DNA from: Chondrus crispus
Lineage: Eukaryota; Rhodophyta; Florideophyceae; Gigartinales; Gigartinaceae
Length of the DNA stretch: 64,000 nt
Reading direction: 5' to 3'
Assembly (NCBI RefSeq): GCF_000350225.1
Contig: NW_005179225.1
Coordinates: 31,098 to 95,097, forward strand
A program made the position numbers and the translations under genes. The notes under the pieces are model-generated. The model saw only the letters and a program-made list of their open reading frames with translations, was not told the DNA's origin and did not search any database. Shown here in pieces: positions 10,407-20,278 of this stretch (position 1 is its first letter; each line of letters opens with the position of its first letter).

Positions 10407-11767
10407 ACCGTGTTAAGTTGCGGAAACACCTCAACCGTTTGAAGTTGTTTCCGGCAACACGGCCGCTTGAGAGCCTCGCCATCGACATCTTGGGACCGCT
10501 GCCCAAGACCAAGGCAGGGAAACGGTTCCTTCTCGTAATTACGGACCGTTTCACCAAGCTGACTCAAGTTGTGGCACTGCGGACCGTAACCGCGTACACG
10601 GTCGCCGTCGCGTTCTGCGACGCGTGGGTATTTAAATACGGCGTCCCACGCTCGCTACTGTCGGATAACGGACCGCAGTTTAACGCGAAGTTCTTCCACA
10701 GCACGTGCCGTGTCCTGGGAGTGACCAACTTGTACACTTCGGCGTACCACCCCCAGACGAACGGGCAGGTCGAGCGGTACAACCGGACGATCGCTTCGAT
10801 GTTACGGAATTACGTCGGCGAACATCAGGACGACTGGGACGTGTACGTGGGGCCGCTCACGTACGCGTACAACTCCCACGTACATCGTACGACGAGCACC
10901 ACGCCCTTCGAGCTCGTCCTCAGCCGACCCCCGCCGGAGTTCTCTCTACGTAGAGCCGACGGTGACGCGCCCCCGTCCGATAGGGGCAACGCGCGCCCTG
11001 AGTTCCTCAAGACGTTGGACGACACGATCCAGAAGGCGTACGGGAGCCTGCGCCGGACGCAGGCTCGGTACAAGCGCGACTTCGATAAGCGCGTCAGACG
11101 GCTCAACGCATGTATCAAGCCAGGTAATTACGTCTACCTGAACCCCACCGATGGGGCAAAGACGTCTAATAAACTCGCGTCGCCCGCCGTTGGACCATAC
11201 CAGGTACTCGCCAACGACCGGCGAACCATCACGATCGATCGTGATGGTGTCACCGAGCGCGTCTCCGCAGACCGCTGCGTGTATGCCCCACCACCGACGG
11301 GCGTGTCACGGGCGAGCACGACAACCCCAGGTGACCTTGTCGACAAGGTCACAGAGGGCACTCAGTACGCTGTCGAGCGACTACTCCGGCATCGGGCCAT
11401 GGAGGACGGAACTACGGAGTTCCTCATCAAGTGGGCGGATTACGACACGCCCACTTGGACCGCACGGACTCACGTCCCGGAGGAGTTGGTGTCTCGTTAC
11501 GCCCAACGCCTCCGGGGGCGCACCGGCAGAGGCCTTACCTCACACGTGAACGCGGACGTTCACGCTTCAGGAGGGGGCCCTCAACCGTCTCGTTCGGCTA
11601 CATTCAACCGCTCCGTTACGGTTAAATTAGTCCCCTGTGGTTCGAGACCAAGGGGACGTTCGGAAGCCAAGCCGTATTTGACTCCGGAACGTCACGGACG
11701 CGAGACGAAGGAACCAGATGGTACGGACTGTCTGAATGGGGAGCGATCCCCGTTAGGGCCAATGTGA
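10334..11767 (+). pseudogene. pol: E1 pol, part 2: integrase core and chromodomain
   Basis: Continues pol after the 7-bp deletion. It opens with REYYW and the second zinc-binding pair CRTC, then the integrase core with D at 10484 (AIDILGPLP), D at 10664 (SDNGPQF) and E at 10772 (GQVERYN); the last two are 35 residues apart, the D,D35E pattern. A GPY-like segment (SPAVGPYQVL) is followed by a chromodomain at about 11365-11508 (YAVERLL, FLIKWADYD), which in chromoviruses binds modified histone tails and guides insertion. The 85-residue tail has no known domain. The core is intact, but separated from RT by the frameshift. Confidence 0.92.
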
Positions 11768-12330
11768 CCCGAGCCGGACGACAGAGCGCGGAAGGAAGCC
11801 AATAGCCCCCTTTTCAAACCAAGGGGCCAAACGCACGGCCACAGCACATGCGACGGTCGGAACCCGTGCACACGAGAACACCACGGAAGGGCACATCGCC
11901 ACCTAAGTGCAATCCACGACCACTGAAACACGCCCGTGCGCAGAGATTGTGCGGGTGTTCTTAAAATTGGAAGAAAATACGCCTGAGGGGCGTACAGTAC
12001 GCCGTTCGTACGCCCAGCGCACGCGCTGGCCGCAGTGGCAATCGGCCACCACCCTCGAGAAAATTAACGGAAAACATGCGCACGCCGCACTCACATCACG
12101 GACCGTGCGGTGATTTTTTGGCAAAAAAAGGTTTTCGCGGGAAAACATTTTTTGCAATTTTTTGGTGGTAATTTGGTCAAGGACTCAGGGCTCTGTCTGT
12201 TCCCGCACGCGCGCGCACGGGTACTGTACGCAACAAACGTCGTAGACGCTGCGTACAGTAGGGGCCGGACGGACACTGACGGGAAAGCGAGGGGCGCGCA
12301 CAAGGAGAGACGGACGTAGCGCGTGCATGC
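11768..12330. other. E1 spacer after pol
   Basis: No supported gene. The stretch joins the pol stop to the hairpin array. Around 12110-12180 it is rich in A and T runs, unlike the rest of E1, and could carry a poly(A) or processing signal. I cannot identify one with confidence. Confidence 0.4.
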
Positions 12331-13915
12331 CCCCGCTCCCGAGGGTGAGGGGCGCACAGAACAAAACGTACGTCGCGCGCGTCCGCGCCCCCGCCTCCGA
12401 AGGCGAGGGCCGAAGGATAAGAGAAACGTCCGGGCCCTTGCCCCGGACGGCGAGGGGCGACCGCAAGAAAAGACCAACGGCACACGCGCGGCGCCCCCGC
12501 CACCGATGGCGGGGGGGGCGCGCAAAGAAGAAAACGTACGCCCACACGTCGGGCTCTCGCCCCAATGGCGAGGGACAGCACTGAAAGGAACGTTCGCCGC
12601 GCGCCCGCGCCCTCGCAACCGATGACGAAGGGTGCGGGGTAACGAAATTTGCCGCGGGCTCGCGCTCCCGCCACCGACGGCGGGGAGAGACGCGAGCAAA
12701 GAAGAAGACGTACGCCCAAGCTTCCGCCCCCTCGCCCCGATGGCGAGGGGCGCAGGGGCAAGAAGACGAATGCCGTTCGCGTTCGCGCCCCGCCTCCGAA
12801 TGCGAGAGGCGCGAGCGCGGAAAAAGACGAACGGCGCACGCGCGGCACCCCCGCCACCGATGGCCGGGGGCGCGCAAAGAAGGAAACGTATGTCTACGCG
12901 CCGCGCCCTCGTCCCGATAGCGAGGGGCGCGCGCGGACAAGAACACGAGTGCCGCTCGCGCCGCGCCCTCGCCCCGATGGCGAGGGACGGGAAGTATGAA
13001 GCCGTTCGTCGAGCACCCGCGTCCCTCGCCACAGGCCATGAGGGACGCCAAGTATGCGGAGGATCGTCGCGCCCTCGCCCCGATGGCGACAGGAGCGCGA
13101 GGTCTGACGGAGGCCGCGGGAGAGAAGGAAAACTCCAGGGACAATGGGGGCTCGAGGGTGAGAAGCCGATCTAACCAACGGGAGCTCGTCAAATCGAGCG
13201 CCTTGGAAATTGCCGGTAAGCGCTGCCTAACGTCGGAAAGACGATCCGACCAATGGGAGCTCGTCAAACTCCCCATGGGAGTGATTCCCACCTCCGCCGA
13301 ACCCTTTGCATTTCCCCTCCTTCATCCGCGCGGTCTGCAGCGGACCCGGCGGAGAGTTGGTCTCCTCGAAGCGGGGATGGCGAAGGGGCACGAGGTCTAG
13401 GACGAACTCCGCGCGCGTTGCCCTCGCCCCCGCAGGGGCAGGGACGCGAAGAAATGCGATCGTCGCGCGCCCGGCGCCCTCGCCCCCGCATGGAAAGGAG
13501 CACCGGGCGGATAAGACCAATACAGCGCCCTGAGACCTCGCCCCCGGCACGGCGAGGGGGCGGACTGAAGGAGACGAACGTCGCGCGTTTCTGGCCCTCG
13601 CCCCGGTAGCGAGGGTCGCGCAAAGGATAAGAGAAGAGTCCGCGTCCTCACCACCGCAAGGCGAGGGGGCGGACTGAAGGAGACGAACGCCGCGCGCTTC
13701 TGGCCCTCGCCCCGAATGCGAGGGCGCGCAAAAGATAAGAGAAGCGTCCGCTCCCTCGCCCCGAATGGCGAGGGACGTCCAAAGGAAAAGCGAACAGCTG
13801 CTCGCTCGCGCCCTCCCCCGTAATGGCGAGGGACGCGAAGAAAGACAAGGCCGTGTGCTCGCCTCCGCTGTATAACCTCCTCACCACGGCCCCCGCCAAC
13901 CGAAGGCGAAGGGGA
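12331..13915. repeat. Array of about 22 GC-rich hairpins in E1
   Basis: A recurrent imperfect inverted repeat of the form CCCTCGCCCC-GAT-GGCGAGGG recurs roughly every 50-70 bp, at about 12337, 12390, 12440, 12490, 12556, 12607, 12660, 12727, 12785, 12845, 12904, 12964, 13020, 13069, then after a 300-bp interruption 13422, 13478, 13530, 13591, 13645, 13701, 13750, 13809 and 13885. The stems vary but stay complementary in most copies. Linkers share short A-rich pieces (AAGAAGA, AAAGATAAGAGAA). A longer unit of about 111 bp is duplicated at 13552 and 13663. It is not a CRISPR: the spacers are related and the host is a eukaryote. Function unknown; it lies between the convergent ends of pol and the antisense ORF. 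Confidence 0.8.
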
Positions 13916-14146
13916 CGTCGAGTAGAAGGGCGCTTGCTACGCGCAGCGAACCGTCTCTCGTTTGCCGGTGGTCGGTAAGGGGAACTGGCGGCGGGCTGCG
14001 GGTGGGGACCAAAACGGAAGGAGGTGGTACCACGAAAACGACTCTGCAGGAAGGGGATTTTTATTGTGGAAAGGCGCCATGGCCCCCTCTGCTCGCCGAC
14101 AAGGGGAGGAGGAAACCCCGCGCGGTTGACCTACACGCTGACAAGG
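13916..14146. other. Spacer between hairpin array and antisense ORF stop
   Basis: A short stretch downstream of the antisense stop codon. No gene seen. It contains a TTTTTATTG segment near 14058 that, on the minus strand, reads CAATAAAAA and could be a poly(A) signal for the antisense transcript; this is inference from a short match. Confidence 0.3.
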
Positions 14147-16522
14147 TCAGAGGCTCGGGTCATTCGGGGGCAAGCGAGCCCCCGAATCGTAACTGGCTTG
14201 AGGATAGTACCCCGGGTGCCGGGGTAAGCCGGTTGCCATGTCCGCCAGGGTAGGCATGGCGACCCGTGTGGTATCCTCACCGCTCGCCCCGTCCCGAGAC
14301 GGGCGAGGGTCGGGCTCGTACCCCGCATACGGGTCGCGGATGGTTACAGGAGCCGGGGGGTGGGGAACGTTGCCCGCAGGCGGCGGTACCGACTGCGACG
14401 ACCGCAGTCGGTCGCGCTCGCGTCGATTGCGTTCGCGATCGGACAACGCCCTTTCGTAGGCCGCGGCTTGGCGCTCGGATGCCTCACGCATGGACCCTAG
14501 CTCACGGCTGACTTGCTGCAGTTCCGCGGAGCGCGTCGCTAGGTCGTCACGTAGATCGCGCGCTTCATCGCTCCGAGTGAGGAACCAGTCAGCCAGGGTA
14601 TCGACCAACCCGCCTACGGTCCAACCGCGCCGGCTGGCCACGCCTAACGCCCGTACTACCTTGGCGGACGCCGCCAGCTCTCCGTGGGGGAGCACCAGTT
14701 CGCGTACGCGACGCCCTCGGGGCGTTTCCTGCCCCACCGCATCGAGCGGTGGGATGGGGAGGACAGTCGCTGCGGAGACAGGGTCCCCTACAGAACCACG
14801 GCCGACGACCGACGTCGGCCGAAAGGGTTTCACAGCGGTGCCAACGGAGTCCACGGCCACGGCGTCGAGGTCCCTGTAACGTTTACGGCGCCCGCGCCGA
14901 TGCTCAGACCCGACCCCTCCCCTCGGCTGCGCGTTGCCGGAGACCGACGGCACGAGGGGAGAGCGCGCCACGAAGGCGTCCGCCGTGGGATCATACGTGA
15001 GATAGGAGCTGCGAGTTCCGGTCGTATAGTCCATCCACGAACGGTGGTTCCGAGGGGTGACTTCGCTGGCGCGGTACATGAGGCTAATGGCATGGCCGAA
15101 TGTCCAAGGGGGGTGACTGGACCCGTGTTCGGACGGATGCAGCGCGACATCGGGAAGGCCCGACGCGACGCGCCTCACGAACGCAACCGTGGGGCCGGGC
15201 TGAACGAACGCCCGCTTGTTCATGTAAACCTCCGACATGAAGGCGCAGCATACGGACCACGCCCACTCGCGCTCATAGTTGTAAGCGAGCCGCGAGTGGG
15301 CTGGATGCTGTAGGTCGGCGCACGCGATGCCAAAATACTTCAGGATGGGAGGCAGAAGGGGGTGTACCCCTAGTGAAGGAAAGCTCTCCCGCACGCTCAC
15401 GGGGAGAGCTGGAAAATCCTCGACTGTCAAGCCGGACGCAAAGGCAGCGGATGGGACGACCCGACCGTCCGCCTCGTCGTCTCTCCTGTAGGCGGACCAA
15501 TCGTGGTGAGCGAAACCCACGGCATGTAGCCGCATCAAGAAACACGAGGACTTCTGTAGAGCCACGAGGGGCTTGGTGAAGGCGTAGGGGCGGGGCGAGA
15601 CGTACAACCCCGCCAACTCCGACAGCACGAAGCGTCGGGGGTCTAGCCGCACCGACCCGGACAGGAACGCCCCCATACGATCAACGTAGAGGACCTCCGC
15701 AACACTGTACACGAATGTACGATCCCCCGGCAGCTCGTCCGGGAGCTGGTAGCCGACCCCGCCGCCTTCGGCCATTAAGCGACGAAGGGCCGAAGACGCT
15801 TCTTCGAGGCCGCCCGCCTCGTATACCTTGAACACGCGGGCGAGATCGGACCGAAGCCACCCGCACGAGATCACCTCCGCTACGGTGACCCCCGAACGGC
15901 CCCTGCGCAACCAGGGGTACTGCAGCTCGTCGACAGAGAGCAGTGGGGCATCGGAAGACGGAACCCCGAACCACCGCGTGGCAGAGGCCACCTCCCCCTC
16001 ACGACCGGAAGAGGAGGGGGGAGGTACAGGAGGACGACGGCCGAAGGACGCACCATCAGGGGCGGCGTGGTCGCGCGCGACGTCCAAATGCGCAACGGGT
16101 CGGACGTCGTCCGCTGGGGCCGAAGGGGCAGCCGGACTGAACGCGATAACCGGTTTGGGTGGCCCCACGGGAGGGGCCACCAGCTCCACGGAGACGGTCG
16201 TGGAGCGGGAACGGGACTTCTGGAAAGCCGGCGGGGCCAGCGGGGCCGTACGAATCAGAGCGATGTCGTCCTCTCGCGATCCAGGGGACGCGCTCGATGA
16301 CCCGACCCCGCTCGGCAAAGGAATCGCGACGACGGACGCGCCCGCCGCCACGGGTTTGCCGCCGCCATCGAGCGGAGGCGGAGGCGGAGGAGGAAGAGAG
16401 GTTGAGTCGGCCATGATAGGACGGCCGATAGGACGGAGCCGAGATGATCGATCGGGACTGTCGGAGAAGGACTGGGACAGCGCAAAGTGGACGCGGACGT
16501 CCACACTTGAGAGGGGGGCCAT
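14147..16522 (-). CDS. Antisense ORF of E1, conserved, unknown function
   Basis: A 791-codon frame on the strand opposite gag-pol, ending at 14147. The outermost ATG overlaps the LTR; the ATG at 16414 (protein starting MADS) is more likely, because the E2 homologue starts MSDP at the equivalent place, leaving 755 residues. N-terminal 200 residues: low complexity, with a run of prolines and Ser/Ala/Pro. Middle (about residues 200-480): conserved core with VSPRPYA, VALQKS, LMRLHA, HDW, EWAW and FVQP motifs shared with E2. Then a basic RRGRRKRYR patch (nuclear-localisation-like), a WTVGGL..TLADW segment, a heptad-like charged coiled coil (about 645-705) and a tail with DPYAG. No membrane segment or enzyme motif is visible. 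Plant gypsy elements are known to carry antisense accessory ORFs; whether this is related is untested. Intact although gag and pol are broken. Confidence 0.75.
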   Translation of the reverse strand: MAPLSSVDVRVHFALSQSFSDSPDRSSRLRPIGRPIMADSTSLPPPPPPPLDGGGKPVAAGASVVAIPLPSGVGSSSASPGSREDDIALIRTAPLAPPAFQKSRSRSTTVSVELVAPPVGPPKPVIAFSPAAPSAPADDVRPVAHLDVARDHAAPDGASFGRRPPVPPPSSSGREGEVASATRWFGVPSSDAPLLSVDELQYPWLRRGRSGVTVAEVISCGWLRSDLARVFKVYEAGGLEEASSALRRLMAEGGGVGYQLPDELPGDRTFVYSVAEVLYVDRMGAFLSGSVRLDPRRFVLSELAGLYVSPRPYAFTKPLVALQKSSCFLMRLHAVGFAHHDWSAYRRDDEADGRVVPSAAFASGLTVEDFPALPVSVRESFPSLGVHPLLPPILKYFGIACADLQHPAHSRLAYNYEREWAWSVCCAFMSEVYMNKRAFVQPGPTVAFVRRVASGLPDVALHPSEHGSSHPPWTFGHAISLMYRASEVTPRNHRSWMDYTTGTRSSYLTYDPTADAFVARSPLVPSVSGNAQPRGGVGSEHRRGRRKRYRDLDAVAVDSVGTAVKPFRPTSVVGRGSVGDPVSAATVLPIPPLDAVGQETPRGRRVRELVLPHGELAASAKVVRALGVASRRGWTVGGLVDTLADWFLTRSDEARDLRDDLATRSAELQQVSRELGSMREASERQAAAYERALSDRERNRRERDRLRSSQSVPPPAGNVPHPPAPVTIRDPYAGYEPDPRPSRDGASGEDTTRVAMPTLADMATGLPRHPGYYPQASYDSGARLPPNDPSL
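16509..16518 (+). promoter_or_regulatory. E1 polypurine tract
   Basis: GAGAGGGGGG lies 3 bp before the 3' LTR, the normal place for the primer of plus-strand DNA synthesis. E2 has AAGGAGGGGG at the same place. Confidence 0.75.
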
Positions 16523-17133
16523 GTAGCATATCCCCCTCCCTAAATTAGATTTAGATTAGATTTATAACAGTAGAGCCCGAGCTCTACAGTACCTCAGTGC
16601 GCGCGCACACGTGTACCCCACGTGTACGGGGGCGCGCGCACACACACGTGTACAACACGTGTGCTGCCAGCCCCGACGGCTGACAGCACTACAGTGCAGG
16701 CCGACCTGCACTACTGTAATGTTATGATAGGTGACCCTGTACATTAAATATGAGCGGACCGCCGGCGGTGGAGGACGACAAGAACGGACTTGTCAAGGAT
16801 CCTCCACCTTGGTCCGCCCGCTTACTTTTAGGTACTTCCGTCCGTTTTACCTAGGAGTCGCACCGCGCGCGGGTTGAGGACGCGCGTAGCACGCCCACGA
16901 GCCGGCTCCGCCTCCGCCCGTCGGTACTGGATCGTCACCCAGTACCGCTCCGGGGCGTCGAGGCGTAGAACCGCTCGCGCGTGCGCGCGTCCTCCCCGAT
17001 CCCGCTCTACCACCGCTACCTCGAGCCCGTGCTCGGTACCGTGGGTGGGCCGTGCTTCTGTCTTCCCGCCGATCGGGGTCTTCCCGAACTGTCAGTACTC
17101 ACCCCCCTCGTCGTTGGGGGTGATTATACTACA
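16522..17133 (+). repeat. E1 3' LTR
   Basis: Matches the 5' LTR over its whole length except for T-to-C changes in the GGCTCCGCC and GGATCGTC contexts (near 16907 and 16932) and one extra C near 17107. Its first base overlaps the outermost possible ATG of the antisense ORF (16520-16522), so this LTR is positioned to act as promoter-proximal DNA for antisense transcription as well as poly(A) signal for sense transcription. The antisense promoter role is inference. Confidence 0.95.
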
Positions 17134-17189
17134 CGAACCCCTTCCATCTACAAGCCGGAGCTCCAACCCCTTTCAGCTACAAGCTACTA

Positions 17190-17530
17190 ACGACATGGCA
17201 ACATCATCACCGCAGGCGATTCGATCCACAGTGTGATGCCAATACCTTGGCACCACCATTACCCCACCATTTCCGCAGGCGATACAATCCGCAGTGTGGT
17301 ACCAATATCTTGGCACCACCATTACCTCACCATTACCGCACGCGATACGATCTACACTGTGATATCCATACCTTGGCACCACCATTACCCCACCATTACC
17401 GCAGGCGATACGATCCACAGTGTGATACCCATACCTTGGCACCACCATTACTCCACCATTACTGCAGGCGATACAATCGGCAGTGTGAAACCAATAACAA
17501 GGCACCACCATCAACGCAGGAGATAAGATC
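17190..17530 (+). repeat. 63-bp minisatellite, about 5 copies
   Basis: A tandem repeat with period 63 bp; successive CTTGGCACCACCATTA cores begin near 17246, 17309, 17372, 17435 and a degraded one near 17500. Because 63 is divisible by 3, the repeat stays open in more than one frame on both strands (21-residue units with WHHHY on the plus strand). Copies diverge at the third-base and other positions alike, so there is no clear sign of coding constraint. Confidence 0.85.
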
Positions 17531-18402
17531 TACGGAGTGACACCGACGACAATTCACAACCACCGCTGCACGTGATGTTTTCCGCAGAGTATTACGAAAC
17601 GAAGGGCGCCACCGCCGGCAGAAGTGACAATCTGAAAGTGCTGCCTCGTTCACGGCCATAACTAAGAGGCTCCACCCTTTCGCGTCCACCAACACTATAT
17701 TCAGCCTGCGATTCTTTTATCATTCATTATATTTAATTCAGTGCTTTACAATCACTGCAAATGTACTAACCAAAAACACTGCATGTACCATTTTTGTAAT
17801 CTTATAGTTTCGTCCAGCAACGCTACATTGGCACCTTAGAACAACACTCAGCCACTATCTAAAACCATTAAAAGTATTCTTTTGCAAACCGGGTCAATAG
17901 TGTTCACTGACGATTCTGTTATTGTTCCTCACCAATATTACCGGTGACATCCAATAATGATATCAGTAGCGATATTGCATATCTATACTATCTATTGTCG
18001 CTGGACAACGATTATAATGTTGTACGGAACGCTCTCGTTACTGTTCCTGTACGATGCACATATCAATATTTTACATTAATACATTGGGTATTCCCAAATG
18101 CTGTTCTATCTTTTTCATGCACCACTTCTTGTAATGTCCAGCGACGCTATATTTACTGTCTCTACCATAATTATAAGTAGCGCCCATTGTTGATATACTA
18201 ATGTTCATGTGGACGTTATACATACTGTTCACTGACAAACCAAGTGTTACCCGAATTGCGATGTTTTCATTGTACACAGCCGTCTTTTCATCATTCCCGA
18301 AACGAGGATTCATTGTGTCATGGAGAATACGTTTTTGGCATCGTAATATGTGTCGTCCAAAACCAATATATATAGCGTATCAGGATAATATAAAGAACGT
18401 TT
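17531..18402. other. AT-rich stretch, no gene seen
   Basis: Base composition falls to about 40% GC. Only short frames occur and none has a recognisable motif. Confidence 0.4.
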
Positions 18403-19119
18403 TTGGAGGCTACAAGGATTGTTGTTTTTTGTACTTTGCCTCAGCAGTGGTTGGATACATTGGAGCTTAATGCGTCTGCGCATCTACTGCCCAGTATTTC
18501 GTCGAACATCCACGCCCCATCTGTCCCATACTTGTGTACTGTGCAAAATTCAGATAAGCCATCCCTGGCCTTGCCACAGGAAACGCCATTCCTCTCTGAA
18601 AGAGACCACAGGGTGGCGTTTGAGACATTCACATTGAGGATGCCACGGCGGGCCCGCGGCGACCTCTCCAATGAGAATTTCAAGCGTGCGAAAAAGGAGG
18701 CACTCTTTCTTATTGAAGAGAAAACAAAAACAGACGAGGCTTGGACACGTAGCCAAGCTGTGTTGGAACGGGTCATGTGGAAGATTCTACACAAGGGCGT
18801 TGATGGGAACCTAATAGCGATGAATTACGGTGTTGACGTAGAGGCTGAAGGGGCATACAAGGGCGAGTCATTTGTGAAATGGTACGGCATGGATGATACC
18901 GGTCATACCTATGAGGCGAAGACGAGGGGCCACGCAGGGGACCGATTAAGTGACGCGCAAAGGACAATGACCGGGCTGGACCGGACAGTCCACCCTCATC
19001 TCATTCCCTGTGTCCAGAACTGTTTCCAGACTCCTATGTGGCAACGCATCACCTCCCTGGCCTTTGTCGGCGCTCTCCCGCTACGCGTTCTTTGCATATT
19101 GAGATTCGAGACTGAATGA
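18403..19119 (+). CDS. Hypothetical ORF, 238 aa
   Basis: I do not recognise this protein. It is a single open frame with a hydrophilic middle (RRARGDLSNENFKRAKKEAL) and no membrane span or enzyme motif. The reverse strand has shorter overlapping frames. It lies in a region of transposon debris and lacks an identifiable promoter, so it may be a fragment of an uncharacterised transposable-element protein or an exon. The true start is uncertain; the part after about 18600 looks most protein-like. Confidence 0.3.
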   Translation: MEATRIVVFCTLPQQWLDTLELNASAHLLPSISSNIHAPSVPYLCTVQNSDKPSLALPQETPFLSERDHRVAFETFTLRMPRRARGDLSNENFKRAKKEALFLIEEKTKTDEAWTRSQAVLERVMWKILHKGVDGNLIAMNYGVDVEAEGAYKGESFVKWYGMDDTGHTYEAKTRGHAGDRLSDAQRTMTGLDRTVHPHLIPCVQNCFQTPMWQRITSLAFVGALPLRVLCILRFETE

Positions 19120-19401
19120 ATGTGAAAGCGAAGAAAGATAGTCGAATCTATTGATCGATAGATACGCATCTCTTGTATCGCTTCCCAGGAATCTCACAGA
19201 ACACATTGAGTACGGGGCGCCCCTACCAATCCGAACATCGAGACTCATGCCGAGCAACTTCACCGAATTTGATCTTACCGCAAACTCGTTGCGGAGAATT
19301 GGATAAAACTGCAATAAGCTGTCTCGACGGCATTCTGGCGGCATGCCGACCGATATCTCCTGCCCATGCGACTCTGGCATTAACTACTGATTTCATCATT
19401 T

Positions 19402-19671
19402 ATGGAAGGGCGGTCTTCTAGGTTCGGATCATTCGCGCTCGTGAAGATGTGCGAAGCTATTGCGATTGGGTCTTCTTTTATGATGTATGGGCTTCGTGCT
19501 GTAAGTAAGACTCTAGTAGGCGGACATGCAAGACCGTTTTTTCCGAAGGAAGTGCGTGAAGGGAAGCTAAACGCAGCACTCGTGGCTGCTGAAGCAGGAA
19601 TATTTGATAGAGTCGCAAGCGGACTGTCAATGGATCACATTCGTTCTGTGAAGGGATCCTTTGAAACATAA
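19402..19671 (+). pseudogene. Short ORF, 89 aa, possible protein fragment
   Basis: An open frame with balanced composition (segment AALVAAEAGIFDRVASG). Just upstream, 19150-19310, a different plus-strand frame is also protein-like (NLTEHIEYGAPL, NFTEFDLTANSL), so the two may be parts of one decayed gene or two exons. No family recognised. Confidence 0.25.
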
Positions 19672-19903
19672 GCGTGCCACACAGCTGTGTCCCGCAGTGG
19701 AGGTTTGGCTCTCAATTGCAGTCTGACTATAGAGGAGGTACAGAAGTATTGCAAGACATGAAAAACGTACTTCCATCAGCAGTACTGCCAACGGTATCAA
19801 CACATTGCCGCAAATAGAGAGAGATGACTGCCGAAGATTTCGCCATATTTCTGTCTGTACTGAACAATCTATCTTCGTACGGAGCTGTTAACTACTTTTC
19901 AAT

Positions 19904-20278
19904 ATGGTTGATGAGGACCATGACGAAGACTGGACGATACCAGATCTGAGGGAGTTCCATATGGATAGGTTCGACTTTGCGGGTAACTGCGAGTGTCAGG
20001 GGCGGTTCCAGGACGAGGTGTACAGGGCGGAGGGAGAGGGTGTTGGTGCCGTGGTGACGCGGCTGCGCCGCATGGGGCTGCGCGGCTCGAGGCTGGGCGA
20101 GGACAGGCTCGTCGGGAACTGCATCGGGGGACTGGATCGGGGGCAGCGCTGCGCTTATGTACACGCCGGAGTATGGCGATGTGGAGATGGCGGTGAGCGT
20201 GGCAGGCAGGTTGGAAATGTGGAGGGGCATTTGAAAATGTGCGACCACATGCTGTTATCTGGAAAGTGCAAAATCTAG
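19904..20278 (+). pseudogene. Short GC-rich ORF, 124 aa, gene fragment
   Basis: This patch is clearly richer in G and C than its surroundings. The frame is acidic at the start (MVDEDHDEDW) and Gly/Arg-rich later. From about 20140 a second plus-strand frame reads more like protein (LMYTPEYGDVEMAV), which suggests a frameshift. No domain recognised; probably a captured or decayed host gene piece. Confidence 0.25.

Larger units (their letters stand above)
3628..17133 (+). mobile_element. E1: Ty3/gypsy chromovirus LTR retrotransposon with antisense gene
   Basis: A complete 13.5-kb element: TG...CA LTRs of 611 and 612 bp, a primer-binding site 1 nt after the 5' LTR, gag, pol in the order protease-RT-RNase H-integrase-chromodomain, a 2.4-kb spacer with a hairpin array, a long ORF on the opposite strand, a G-rich polypurine tract and the 3' LTR. 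The domain order and chromodomain place it in the chromovirus branch of Ty3/gypsy. Flanks CCAAC (3623-3627) and CGAAC (17134-17138) are a probable 5-bp target duplication with one mismatch. The two LTRs differ by two transitions and a one-base indel by my reading, so insertion is recent. Gag and pol nevertheless each carry a frameshift, so this copy is not autonomous as sequenced. Confidence 0.95.

Noticed and set aside
9845..10567. Antisense ORF of 240 codons opposite pol
   Set aside because: Shadow of the GC-rich pol codons; the E2 counterpart only mirrors pol conservation.
12091..13291. Long frames on both strands over the hairpin array (up to 368 codons)
   Set aside because: They are repetitive Arg/Pro/Ala translations of the GC-rich array, open in several frames at once, with no counterpart in E2.
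12331..13915. CRISPR-like array
   Set aside because: Repeats are imperfect palindromes with related linkers of variable length, in a eukaryotic retroelement with no cas genes.
15828..16526. 232-codon plus frame opposite the antisense ORF
   Set aside because: Covers only the low-complexity end, is Gly/Ser/Arg-rich, and has no match in E2.
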